NCBI GenBank assembly: GCA_965657335.1
Contig: CBFHOH010000022.1
Span: 1 to 64,000, forward strand
Length of the DNA: 64,000 nt
Source of the DNA: UBA4582 sp965657335
GTDB taxonomy: Bacteria > Pseudomonadota > Gammaproteobacteria > Pseudomonadales > Azotimanducaceae
Direction of reading: 5' to 3'
Under the pieces are notes generated by a model, which did no database searches, was not told the DNA's origin, and saw only the letters and a program-made list of their open reading frames with translations. Position 1 is the stretch's first letter; each line of letters starts with the position of its first letter. The position numbers and the translations under genes were made by a program. Of this stretch, positions 9,260 through 17,227 are shown piece by piece.

Positions 9260-9526
9260 TTGTTTACTTCCTAGCAACTTGCGTACGGAAAGACTAACTC
9301 ACCAGTCCTATTATTCATAGCAATGCAATGATGCGGCGTCGAGGTATCTGCTGCCCGGTCAACCCTCTCAGGTGAATAAAAATACTCAGGTCATAAAAGC
9401 AATGGTAACCTTGGCACAAGCTTTCGATTAGCTTTTTCTGCCGTGCGCATGTATTTTCGAACTTACAATCACCCGCGAAAACCACTTACTTTATCTGGCA
9501 ATAGATGCAGCAATCTACTTTAATCA

Positions 9527-10318
9527 ATGATTCAGTCGCTCATGCTTAAAGCTTTGCTCTCTTTCATTCTGCTATTTATCACCATGAACTCGACTGCCAG
9601 TGCACTCTTTTTTACCCGAGACATGACAGAGCGTATTGACCTGTCAGAACGCCTATTTCAATCCAGCAACATCCCACTGAAAAAGAGCTCGACGACCGTA
9701 AAACAGGGTGCTAACAGCAAGCAGCGAGAGAGAACAACACTCTTTCAACCACCAAAATCTCTCTTGGAGGAGATGATATCTCAGGTCGCTCCGGTACCTT
9801 TTGACGCAAAACTGGATAAGGCTGTACCTGGCACTGAGGTGGTGCTCGCCGTTACTCAAGAGACCTTGGTACCTTTTTTCAGCATCAGCTTTGGCAAAAC
9901 TGATGCCACCGCTCTCAAAAATGTAAAGTTCGATGGTGTCATCACGGGCGAAGTGTCTGGTATGGGTAATCGCGAGACGATCGAAATACTTCTTAAACGG
10001 AATGAACTTGTCAAACAAGCGGTGTTAGATCTCCGTTCTTTTTATCGCGAGACGGATTTCAGTTCAGTCAATATCACGCTAGGGGAGTATCGCGCTGGTT
10101 TTTCGTTTTCAAATGACGGAGGAAATGTAAAATCCCGAAGCACGACTCGATCCCTAGAACAAAAAAAAAGCGAAAACAGAACCCGCTTTGAAGAAAATGG
10201 ATCGCCCAATTTTATGCGGTTAATTCCTTCATTTTTGTTCAGCGGCACTTTTTGGTTACTTATTTATGTGCTGCTCTGCGTCACAATTTTTGCTCGCGGC
10301 TTGCTGCGAAAACGTTGA
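9527..10318 (+). CDS. exported/membrane hypothetical protein
   Basis: 263 residues. A signal peptide covers about 1-26 (LLFITMNSTASA); ATG 9542 is an alternative start. A soluble domain follows, with VPFDAKLDKAVPGTEVVLAVTQETLVPFFSISFG and a charged linker. A single membrane helix near the C-terminus (FLFSGTFWLLIYVLLCVTIFARGLL) ends in a basic tail, so the protein probably faces the periplasm and is anchored at its end. I recognise no family. A small stem at 10319-10340 (TGTGAG/CTCACA) just after the stop may be a weak terminator. Confidence 0.65.
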   Translation: MIQSLMLKALLSFILLFITMNSTASALFFTRDMTERIDLSERLFQSSNIPLKKSSTTVKQGANSKQRERTTLFQPPKSLLEEMISQVAPVPFDAKLDKAVPGTEVVLAVTQETLVPFFSISFGKTDATALKNVKFDGVITGEVSGMGNRETIEILLKRNELVKQAVLDLRSFYRETDFSSVNITLGEYRAGFSFSNDGGNVKSRSTTRSLEQKKSENRTRFEENGSPNFMRLIPSFLFSGTFWLLIYVLLCVTIFARGLLRKR

Positions 10319-10381
10319 TGTGAGGCACCATAGGCTCACAAATTTCTCTTGAGTGAATTGGTGGGTCTACTTGGAATGCCG

Positions 10382-10882
10382 CTAGGATTTGCTTACGACA
10401 AAAGCATTCAAAGCACGATCCTTCTGCACTCGCGAGGCATCGAAGATTGTTCCATTCATCGCGATGTATACGCCAGGAGGCATTGATTGCACCGCGCCAA
10501 ATGCCATGCCCAGATTAAACAGCGCGTCGGTATCGGAAAACCTGGCCGGGGACAAAGCGCCAGTTAAAACAATCACTTTTTCAGGAAATTCTCCAAGACA
10601 CTGGGCGGTTTCAGTCATCGTGTCAGTCCCGTGAGTAATCACCACAAATGGGGTCTCCGTCGCTGCTACCGCATCTCGGATCTGCTCTCTATCAGCATTG
10701 TCCAACTCAAGGCTGTCTTTGCGCATGACTTCTGTAATTTCATACGGATGCTTAACGACCCCTTGATCTAGCAAAGCGCTGACAACTGAGTCACCAACCT
10801 CAAATTTACTCATGGCGTCAAAGTATATTTTATCGAATGTGCCACCTGTCGTGAGCACAGCTATCCGTGTATTTGGTTCCAA
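10382..10882 (-). CDS. single-domain asparaginase-like protein
   Basis: 166 residues, about half the length of a normal type I/II L-asparaginase. It covers only the N-terminal domain, with the first catalytic Thr block LTTGGTFDK and the second block VITHGTDTMTETAQ (Thr/Asp). The C-terminal domain that completes the dimer interface is absent, and the frame ends in a natural stop with no obvious remnant downstream. Short asparaginase-domain proteins are known as a separate group in marine bacteria; activity is unproven. Convergent with the exported hypothetical protein. Confidence 0.8.
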   Translation of the reverse strand: MEPNTRIAVLTTGGTFDKIYFDAMSKFEVGDSVVSALLDQGVVKHPYEITEVMRKDSLELDNADREQIRDAVAATETPFVVITHGTDTMTETAQCLGEFPEKVIVLTGALSPARFSDTDALFNLGMAFGAVQSMPPGVYIAMNGTIFDASRVQKDRALNAFVVSKS

Positions 10883-11196
10883 AATTACTTCCTAAAAATA
10901 CCCCTATTGATGGCCGTGAGGATAGTTACCCTATACCAACAGCAATGTCTTTTCTTCGATTCACCCATCTGCAATGACATTATACAGATGTATATTTCAC
11001 GTTTCGATTGCCTTTAGGTTGCTGTAACCAAAATTATGTGCGGCTGCCTTACATGCACTTCCTTGCAACGCCAAAGATGCGCACGCTTAGGCAGCGTCCT
11101 TGGTCATACTTGATGATCGGCTATATGCTCGTGGGCGCTCGCAAAATCACGGACTTTGCTTTTATTTATTTTTATGCAAAACCGCAAAGCGTTTAG
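10883..11196. other. intergenic region without a recognised gene
   Basis: 314 bp between the asparaginase-like start and the SDR stop. Only short frames without family features are present. The sequence should hold the promoter of the asparaginase-like gene at its left end; no clear -35/-10 pair or terminator stood out. Confidence 0.5.
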
Positions 11197-12021
11197 CTAT
11201 CCGGTGAACATGCCACCAGCGGGAAATAAGGTTTGTCCCGAGAAATAAGATGATTCATCGCTCAGCAGAAACAGCGCTGTGTTGGCAATTTCTACCGGCA
11301 AGCCATAACGTCCCATCGGCGTCATCGCCATCACCATCATATTGCCTTCGTTATCTGCCCGAATATTTTGCGTCATCGGCGTTTCAATAAACCCTGGACC
11401 GATAGCATTCACACGCACATTGAGCTGAGACAATTCCGCCGCTAAAACTTGGGTTAACATAGCAACACCGGCTTTAGAGACACAATAGTCAGCGGCGCCC
11501 ACCAGGGGTCTCTTGGCCGCTACCGATGCAATATTAACAATTGATCCGGCTGTGCCGGCATCTACCATTAACTTCGCCATTACCTTGTTCGTTAGCATCA
11601 CACCCGTTAGGTTTACATCCAACACCTTTTGCCAGTCTGCTGTGGCTTTATTGATGATATGACCTGCATCAGGTTCTCGAGGCTCGTCGCCAGGTTCCTC
11701 AAAATAATTAGCATTGGAAATGCCAGCCGCTGCAATGACACCGTCGACACGACCAAACGCTTCTATCGTGGCACGACCAAGCGCAATCTGTTCCCCTTCT
11801 GAGGTTACATCCGTCTTCACAAATTGAAATTTTGCACCCGGAGCGCCAACAAGCGATTCCGCTGCGGCTTCACCCTGATCGGAGAAAAGATCTGCCAGTA
11901 CAAGACTTGCACCCTCTGCCGCCAGACGTTTCGCGCAGGCAAAACCGATACCGCTAGCTCCACCAGTAATCACAATCACTTTGTTTGCGACGCGACCAGC
12001 ATCAACTTGTTTTATCGACAT
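11197..12021 (-). CDS. SDR family NAD(P)-dependent oxidoreductase
   Basis: About 274 residues. The ATG at 12021 follows GAGAGGA at a good distance and is preferred to the longer frame from 12054. Classical SDR signs are GGASGIGFA (cofactor loop), the NNAG-equivalent AAAGISN, Ser in NIASVAA, YCVSK (Tyr/Lys) and GPGFIETPM. It probably reduces or oxidises a 3-hydroxyacyl or other secondary alcohol; the substrate is unknown. Divergent from the acyl-CoA dehydrogenase at 12190, with which it may share regulation. Confidence 0.88.
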   Translation of the reverse strand: MSIKQVDAGRVANKVIVITGGASGIGFACAKRLAAEGASLVLADLFSDQGEAAAESLVGAPGAKFQFVKTDVTSEGEQIALGRATIEAFGRVDGVIAAAGISNANYFEEPGDEPREPDAGHIINKATADWQKVLDVNLTGVMLTNKVMAKLMVDAGTAGSIVNIASVAAKRPLVGAADYCVSKAGVAMLTQVLAAELSQLNVRVNAIGPGFIETPMTQNIRADNEGNMMVMAMTPMGRYGLPVEIANTALFLLSDESSYFSGQTLFPAGGMFTG

Positions 12022-12189
12022 TTTTTCCTCTCTATGTGTCTTATTACGGATCAATTAGGTTGTACAAAGTATCACGAAATTACTTATCGACCACAACCAA
12101 TGCAGGTGAGCTTACCCAAACGCTGGTTACCCGTCATTCATCGCTGCCGATGTTGTATCATGTCGTTTCGACAAGGGGTACAGCATTAA

Positions 12190-13350
12190 ATGAATAAAGA
12201 AAATAGCCAGTCAGTCATCCACAATCTGCAGTCAATTGCCGAGACATTCGCTGAGAATACGAAGGAACGCCAGACGCGCCGTGAACTGGACCCAGCAGAT
12301 TTTAGGCAACTTGCTGAGGCGGGATTTTTGCTGACTGGCGTGCCTGCAGCGCAGGGTGGACTGTGGCGCGGATTAGCGAGCAGTGTCAGAGACTATACAA
12401 CGATGGTGAGAACCATTGCCCACGGCGACCCGTGCGTTGCCCTAGTTGCGACAATGCATCCCGCAGTTATGGTTTACTTTCTCGGCTGTGAGCAGGTCAC
12501 CGATGCACAGCAAGCTTGGCAAGCACAGCGCCAGTCAGTGATTGAGCTTGCACGAAATCACTGGTGGGGGACTGTAACCTCCGAGCCCGGTTCCGGCGGC
12601 GACATGCTAAAGACCAAAACTGCAGCAAAAAAACTAGCTGATAGTCGCGATACCAGTTTTACAATCACCGGTAACAAACATTTCGGCAGTGGTTCAGGAC
12701 ATGCCGACTATATGATTACAACCGCAAGGTGCGAGGGTGAGGATGGACCAGATCTTTTTTATCTGAAGATCAAGGACGAGCCTTGGGATGGCTCCACTGG
12801 TTGTACGCTTGCATCTGCCTGGGATGGGATTGGCATGACCGCGACCCAGTCTCATGCTTTCAAGTTCGAAAACTTCCCGGCGACAAAGACAATCACCTCA
12901 GAATTGTTGGGTACAGTTTCACCGATTACAGCGGTCATGGGGAACCTTCTATTCGCGGCTGTTGCAATGGGTATTGCAGATAACGCGTTGTCTTTTGCTA
13001 AAGGTAAGCTAAGCGGAAAATTGCAAAGCATGCGCGCTTATGAGCGTGTCGAGTGGAATCGATGCAGAAATGAAATTTGGCTAGCACAGCAGGCTTTTGA
13101 TGGCGCAGTTAGAGAAGCAGAGGCGACCGGTGAGTCGGCAGGAGAAGCCGCGATCAGATGCAAAATTACTGTGTCTGAGTTACTCGAGTCTGCGCTAACG
13201 AAAATGAGCATCGTGGTCGGCGGCGCAAGCTTCGCTAAAGGAATGCCACTTGCACAATGGAATCAGGATATCAGAGCGCTTGGTTTTCTTAGGCCACCGT
13301 TGCCTTTTGCCCATGACTTGATTTTCGACATGGACAAGGTCGACATTTAA
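12190..13350 (+). CDS. acyl-CoA dehydrogenase family protein
   Basis: 386 residues, flavoprotein fold. The helical N-terminal domain has LAEAGFLLTGVPAAQGG. The middle domain has TVTSEPGSGGDMLKTKTAA and FTITGNKHFGSGSGHADY, typical of the flavin-binding beta-domain. The C-terminal helices follow. The normal C-terminal Glu/Gly block of beta-oxidation enzymes is not evident. The group also includes flavin-dependent monooxygenases (DszC/HpaB-like) and nitroalkane oxidases, so the reaction is open. It is divergent from the SDR and 17 bp from the convergent aminotransferase gene. Confidence 0.78.
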   Translation: MNKENSQSVIHNLQSIAETFAENTKERQTRRELDPADFRQLAEAGFLLTGVPAAQGGLWRGLASSVRDYTTMVRTIAHGDPCVALVATMHPAVMVYFLGCEQVTDAQQAWQAQRQSVIELARNHWWGTVTSEPGSGGDMLKTKTAAKKLADSRDTSFTITGNKHFGSGSGHADYMITTARCEGEDGPDLFYLKIKDEPWDGSTGCTLASAWDGIGMTATQSHAFKFENFPATKTITSELLGTVSPITAVMGNLLFAAVAMGIADNALSFAKGKLSGKLQSMRAYERVEWNRCRNEIWLAQQAFDGAVREAEATGESAGEAAIRCKITVSELLESALTKMSIVVGGASFAKGMPLAQWNQDIRALGFLRPPLPFAHDLIFDMDKVDI

Positions 13351-13367
13351 TCCAATCGGCTACCGGG

Positions 13368-14591
13368 TTAACCAAATAGCTGCTTGTAAGTTTGTGCAAA
13401 GTAACGCATTTCTTCCGGCTTTTGCAGACTAACACGAGACCATTTCAGATAGGGAGGGAAAGGTCGGCCAGAAAGAATGCCTTTCTCCTTGAGCCGGCTG
13501 TTAATTTCTTCAACCGCGCGTCCCGTTTCGAAAAACACGAAATTTGCATGAGATTTAGTTGTGCGAAGACCTAGGTCACTGATCATTTCTTCCATAATGA
13601 TTTTGGATTCACGGGTTTTCCTTCGGGTGAATTCCTGAAATTCGTTATCAGAATAACTGGCAGCGGCCCCTGCTAGCCCGAGCACATTCATTTGGCCTGT
13701 TTTAATATTAGACAATTTTTTCAACAAATCCGCATGACCAAAACCAAAGCCCACGCGCAGCCCAGCCATACCATGAATCTTGGAAGCTGTTCGAGTGACG
13801 ATAAGATTCTCTTGACCGGCACGAACGAGATCAATCATTGAACCGTAGCTAGGGTCTTCAACAAACTCGTAATAAGCCTCGTCGACAAAGACCATACATT
13901 TTTTAGCGACCTCTTTTACAAAATCCTCAAGTTCCCTCTTTGCCAAAATCGAGGGAATCGGGTTATTCGGGTTGACGATATAAACAATTTTAGTGTCCTT
14001 GCGTATCGCTTTTTTCATCGCGTTCAAATCAATTGCCAGATTTTCAGCCACGGGCACCTTTATAATTTCGGCGCCGTTACGCTCAGCAAAACCTACTAGG
14101 TCATGGTACGTCGGATCAGCGCAGACTACTGAGCCCTTGCTCATGCCGACCATCAAACCAGCAACTTTGAGTAATTCGCCAGACCCGGAGCCAAGGATGA
14201 TGTTTTCCGGCGGTAAATCTTGCAGGTTCGTCATCACCTCCATCATGCGTTGCCGCGGACCGCCTCCATAATGAGCCGCCTGGTCAAATGTATTCTGGAT
14301 CGCGCGCAAGGCAACGCGAGATATACCATAGGGGTTCTCGTTAAAGTTTGCTCTGATAATGTGGTCTGGCTGAGGGATCAACGCACCGGGGTCAGGGTTC
14401 ATCGCAGCCTGGAGCCAACTAGACGGCAATATACTTGCGCCGGCGATGGCGCCAGTACCCTTTAAAAATCGTCTCCGATTGAGCCGGGCTGGAGCAGAAA
14501 AATGCCCACGCAGACCGGACTGGTCTGACGCTTCAGCAATGACCGAGTAATCCCCTAACTTTCCTGTTAAAAGATCTATCGCTCTAGACAT
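13368..14591 (-). CDS. Tat-exported PLP aminotransferase, histidinol-phosphate aminotransferase-like
   Basis: About 407 residues from ATG 14591, preceded by GGGGTGAG. A twin-arginine motif NRRRFLKG (about 38-45) and a hydrophobic stretch ending near SSWLQAA point to export of a folded PLP enzyme. The remainder is fold-type I class I/II, closest to HisC: RANFNENPYG, GSGSGELLK, VNPNNPIPS (normally NPNNPTG), FVDEAYYEF, and the PLP lysine in TASKIHGMAGLRVGFG (about K271). The C-terminal Arg block KWSRVSLQKPEEM is present. Substrate unknown; a periplasmic amino-acid role is inference. Confidence 0.85.
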   Translation of the reverse strand: MSRAIDLLTGKLGDYSVIAEASDQSGLRGHFSAPARLNRRRFLKGTGAIAGASILPSSWLQAAMNPDPGALIPQPDHIIRANFNENPYGISRVALRAIQNTFDQAAHYGGGPRQRMMEVMTNLQDLPPENIILGSGSGELLKVAGLMVGMSKGSVVCADPTYHDLVGFAERNGAEIIKVPVAENLAIDLNAMKKAIRKDTKIVYIVNPNNPIPSILAKRELEDFVKEVAKKCMVFVDEAYYEFVEDPSYGSMIDLVRAGQENLIVTRTASKIHGMAGLRVGFGFGHADLLKKLSNIKTGQMNVLGLAGAAASYSDNEFQEFTRRKTRESKIIMEEMISDLGLRTTKSHANFVFFETGRAVEEINSRLKEKGILSGRPFPPYLKWSRVSLQKPEEMRYFAQTYKQLFG

Positions 14592-15268
14592 CATCTCACC
14601 CCAATCATCGATATTCGCGAACAGCATACCCGAACAATCCTGTTCATATCCAGCCCAAGCTTTGATGGAAAAATGTCGTCGGCTGGCACGATAAAGAGGC
14701 TCGCTTTGTTGGGTTGTTTAGATCTTAAACCTCCCTTTGTTCACTTCGACGAAATACCTCAGTCCCCAAAACCAAGAAGCAAGAAGCAAGAAGCAAGAAG
14801 CAAGAAGCAAGAAGCAAGAAGCAATTATAAATGGGTAGCAAAATTCGAGTCTCGATATCGTTACTTTTTTTTTCGTGTCAGAAACCGAGGCATCTCGCTA
14901 TTCGCGAGCAGAAATTAAGGTATCAATGAGCGATTGCCCTAACAGCAGCAACCTTCGAGACAGACACAAACTACACAGTGTCACCGCGTGAGATCGTACA
15001 GACAACACAAACGAGGATGCTGCGTTCACGTTGCGACCCGGCATATCTTGTGACCACTTTTCCACAATAATGTAGAACTCTTCACTATATGATTGAATTC
15101 CGCAGAAAGGCATAACGCTCATGAAAACTCGTACCTGATTGTTTTATATAATCTTTTTATATTTTTATAACGAATGTAGCGATGAGAAAAATGTGATTTT
15201 GATATAAATATGGAGACTTCTTCATTTTTCATCTATAATTTCTTCACACCTTGGGCGAAACCAATTCG
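14592..15268. other. long intergenic region with a 7-bp tandem repeat
   Basis: 677 bp between the divergent aminotransferase and Bax-like genes. Apart from the tandem repeat (separate entry) it holds an AT-rich stretch at about 15137-15175, with TATAAT at 15147-15152, that could be a -10 element for the Bax-like gene; no matching -35 was seen. No convincing gene. Confidence 0.5.
14774..14822. repeat. 7-bp tandem repeat, seven copies
   Basis: Seven perfect, head-to-tail copies of AAGAAGC occupy 49 bp with no variation. It lies outside clear genes, in the gap between two divergent genes. A heptamer is not a multiple of three, so a change in copy number would shift any frame through it. It looks like a simple-sequence (VNTR) tract, not a CRISPR array. 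Confidence 0.95.
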
Positions 15269-16174
15269 ATGCACATTTCTAAAAGTCTCTGGCTGGGCCT
15301 CTCATTACCGCTTTTTATCTGCGTGGCCACGCTGTATCAAGCAGTGCTTGGCAATGCCCCTTCAATGCGCGGCAGCCAATCGAGTCAGCACGCACTCATC
15401 GAATCACCACTTGCCAGTCCTCGCGGGGTAAACACTAAGACAGATGTCCACGTCTTTCATCCGCGCCCAGTGAAAATCGGCGATGCCGGTAGCTACTCGC
15501 CTCCAGATTTTTCTAACTACACGAGCACGCAAGACAAGAAACAAGCCTTTTATAGGTATCTGCTGCCAAAAATTCACATGGCTAACCAGGAAGTGATGCT
15601 GGAACGCAAGTGGCTGAACGCGTTATCACAAAACCTTGTGCAAGGAATTTATCCATCCGATGAGGAATTGCAAGCGCTAGACCGCATCGAGAAACGATAC
15701 GCGATTAAACAAAAAGCGGCCATTTCCACTCACGAGAGACTCAAAGCTATGTTGGCCCGTGCAGATATTGTCCCAGCTTCACTGGTCATCGCCCAAGCTG
15801 CAAAAGAATCCGGTTGGGGCACCTCGAGATTTGCTCGTGAAGGCAATAACTACTTCGGTATTTGGTGTTTCACGACAGGCTGCGGGTTGACACCAAGTCG
15901 TCGCGATAACGATCGTTCCCACGAAGTCGCGACATTCGATTCAGTAGAAGAGGGCATTCGGTACTATATCCGAACGATCAACTCGCATTTTGCTTATGCT
16001 AGTCTTCGCGATATGCGCGCGAACGCAAGGAAGCAGGACACGCAGGTTTTCGGGGACACGTTGGCAACAGGTTTAATCTCTTACTCGGAGCGGGGAATGC
16101 TTTATGTCAACGAAATTCGCTCGATGATTCAGCACAACCAGCTGAATCGTTTTACCCGCATTTACAGCGCCTAA
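15269..16174 (+). CDS. Bax-like N-acetylglucosaminidase domain protein
   Basis: About 301 residues; probable start ATG 15269, with TTG 15251 as an alternative. The N-terminus is a signal or anchor (SLPLFICVATLYQAVLG). The C-terminal two thirds match the Bax/FlgJ-type glucosaminidase domain: FYRYLLPKIHMAN, RADIVPASLVIAQAAKESGWGTSRFAREGNNYFGIWCF with the catalytic Glu in AKESGWG, and ATFDSVEEGIRYYIRTINSHFAY. It should cleave peptidoglycan glycan strands in the periplasm. Its stop lies 14 bp from the U-tract of a minus-strand terminator, so it converges with another transcript. Confidence 0.88.
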   Translation: MHISKSLWLGLSLPLFICVATLYQAVLGNAPSMRGSQSSQHALIESPLASPRGVNTKTDVHVFHPRPVKIGDAGSYSPPDFSNYTSTQDKKQAFYRYLLPKIHMANQEVMLERKWLNALSQNLVQGIYPSDEELQALDRIEKRYAIKQKAAISTHERLKAMLARADIVPASLVIAQAAKESGWGTSRFAREGNNYFGIWCFTTGCGLTPSRRDNDRSHEVATFDSVEEGIRYYIRTINSHFAYASLRDMRANARKQDTQVFGDTLATGLISYSERGMLYVNEIRSMIQHNQLNRFTRIYSA

Positions 16175-16187
16175 GATAAAAATTGAC

Positions 16188-16230
16188 AAAAAAAAAGACC
16201 CTACCGATGACTGTGTCAAAGATAAGGTCT
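16188..16230 (-). terminator. strong intrinsic terminator on the minus strand
   Basis: A 10-bp stem (16196-16205 with 16221-16230, AGACC...GGTCT core with two G-U pairs in the minus-strand RNA), a 15-base loop, and a following run of eight U in the minus-strand transcript (16188-16195). On the plus strand it is not followed by T, so it does not end the Bax-like gene. It shows that some transcript arrives from the right on the minus strand. Confidence 0.8.
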
Positions 16231-16968
16231 CTGTTTTGGATTTTGGCCGGGACAACTTCCGAACAACCTTACGGTCAATCTTCCACTGCTTGGTCTATCC
16301 AACCTCACCTCCTGCCCTAAGGCGCTATCCGAAGACAGCATCGGTGGTTCGGCTTCGGCCTGGTGTTTCGCCGCTCCGGTAAACCGGTCGAGATTCCCCT
16401 TAACAGTTCCTCTCAGCGTCTTCACACTCAAACCATGGCGATCTGACTCTTCCTCCCTAGATGCGCCTTTCAACGCACGTTGTTCAGATTTTCCTTCTTC
16501 GCCTCACTTGATTGACGAATCAACCATTTTCGGCGCTTCTTGCTTCGCGTCAACACAGCACCCTAAAGTCCTCATGTTTTCGTTCCACCGTCTCAATTGT
16601 CCCCCTAGAGGTCCAATCCTTCCGGTCCTTCTCTTACGCATTCACCCAGAGGTGCTACGATCCGAGATTTGCCATCTCTGCCTGGTTCAATCGGATTGCT
16701 AAACGTCTAAAGCACCAATCTCACCGTTGACTCGCGGAGTCGTTATTTTAAGACGCCTTGCTACGTCCTCATCAATCGGGTCGATCGCCTCGATTAATAG
16801 ATACAGACCAATTGCATCAGTTGCTCCTCCAAAGAGGCTGTCCCTGTGCTTCTCCTTTTGCATAACAAACGAAGTTGCTACAATTCGCCCTTCAGCCACA
16901 CTTGCCTGCGTGACCTCGACCCGGCATAGGTCTTGCGGTGTCTAGTGGTCCTGCCCCCCGTCTCCGGA
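16188..16968 (-). ncRNA. candidate large structured RNA (boundaries uncertain)
   Basis: Minus strand is purine-rich and carries many short stems, several capped by stable tetraloops. UUCG loops: 16324-16339 (6 bp) and 16510-16525 (6 bp, inside an outer CGCC/GGCG pair at 16532-16535 and 16500-16503). GNRA loops: GUAA at 16265-16276 and GAGA at 16957-16968. Further stems lie at 16437-16444 with 16459-16467 (8 bp, one bulge), 16376-16387 and 16729-16741. The region ends in the intrinsic terminator. It shows none of the conserved blocks I know for RNase P RNA, tmRNA, SRP or 6S RNA. The 5' end is unknown. The alternative is a decayed protein gene (see the overlapping entry). Confidence 0.4.
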
Positions 16969-17094
16969 TTGCCGGTCTACCTCAACCGTTGAATCTACTT
17001 TAGCACTACAGAAAATTAACACTAATGAAACGATTGCAAGCAGCGGTGGATAGCCTGTGGATAACCTTGTGATAAGTAGGTGATAATCAGACAT
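16699..17094 (-). pseudogene. possible interrupted small exported-protein gene
   Basis: From ATG 17094 one frame runs 50 codons, meets a single TAG at 16942-16944, and continues for 80 more codons to a TAG at 16699. The first part has a hydrophobic segment ending in Cys (LLAIVSLVLIFCSA), like a lipoprotein signal with an unusual residue before the Cys. The second part includes ASVAEGRIVATSFVMQKEKH. No family is recognised. It could be a pseudogene with one nonsense codon, two small proteins, or chance coding in the overlapping structured element. Confidence 0.3.
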
Positions 17095-17227
17095 AAAATT
17101 GTATAATCAGCCAAAACGCCGCGCCGCAGCTTCATAAAGCATTGATTAATATCACTTTTCATAAGACATGAGTTCACTTCATACTACGTGAAAAAAGCAA
17201 ACAAAAAACTCGGAAAACAAAAAACTC

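Noticed and set aside
9408..9430. TTGGCAC followed at about the right distance by TTCG, like a sigma-54 promoter before the gene at 9527
   Set aside because: The -12 GC is absent (CG instead), and the site is about 100 bp from the start with no other support.
14774..14822. Repeat array considered as CRISPR
   Set aside because: Units are 7 bp with no spacers and no cas genes nearby.
14673..14918. 81-codon frame running through the 7-bp repeat
   Set aside because: It consists largely of the repeat in three phases, with no ribosome site or family features.
16216..16473. 85-codon minus-strand frame ending in the terminator
   Set aside because: Its stop lies inside the terminator loop, an upstream stop limits it, and the structured-element reading explains the region better; kept only as an alternative.
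17056..17075. Two DnaA-box-like 9-mers (TGTGGATAA and TTGTGATAA)
   Set aside because: Two boxes without AT-rich repeats, dnaA or partition genes do not support an origin.
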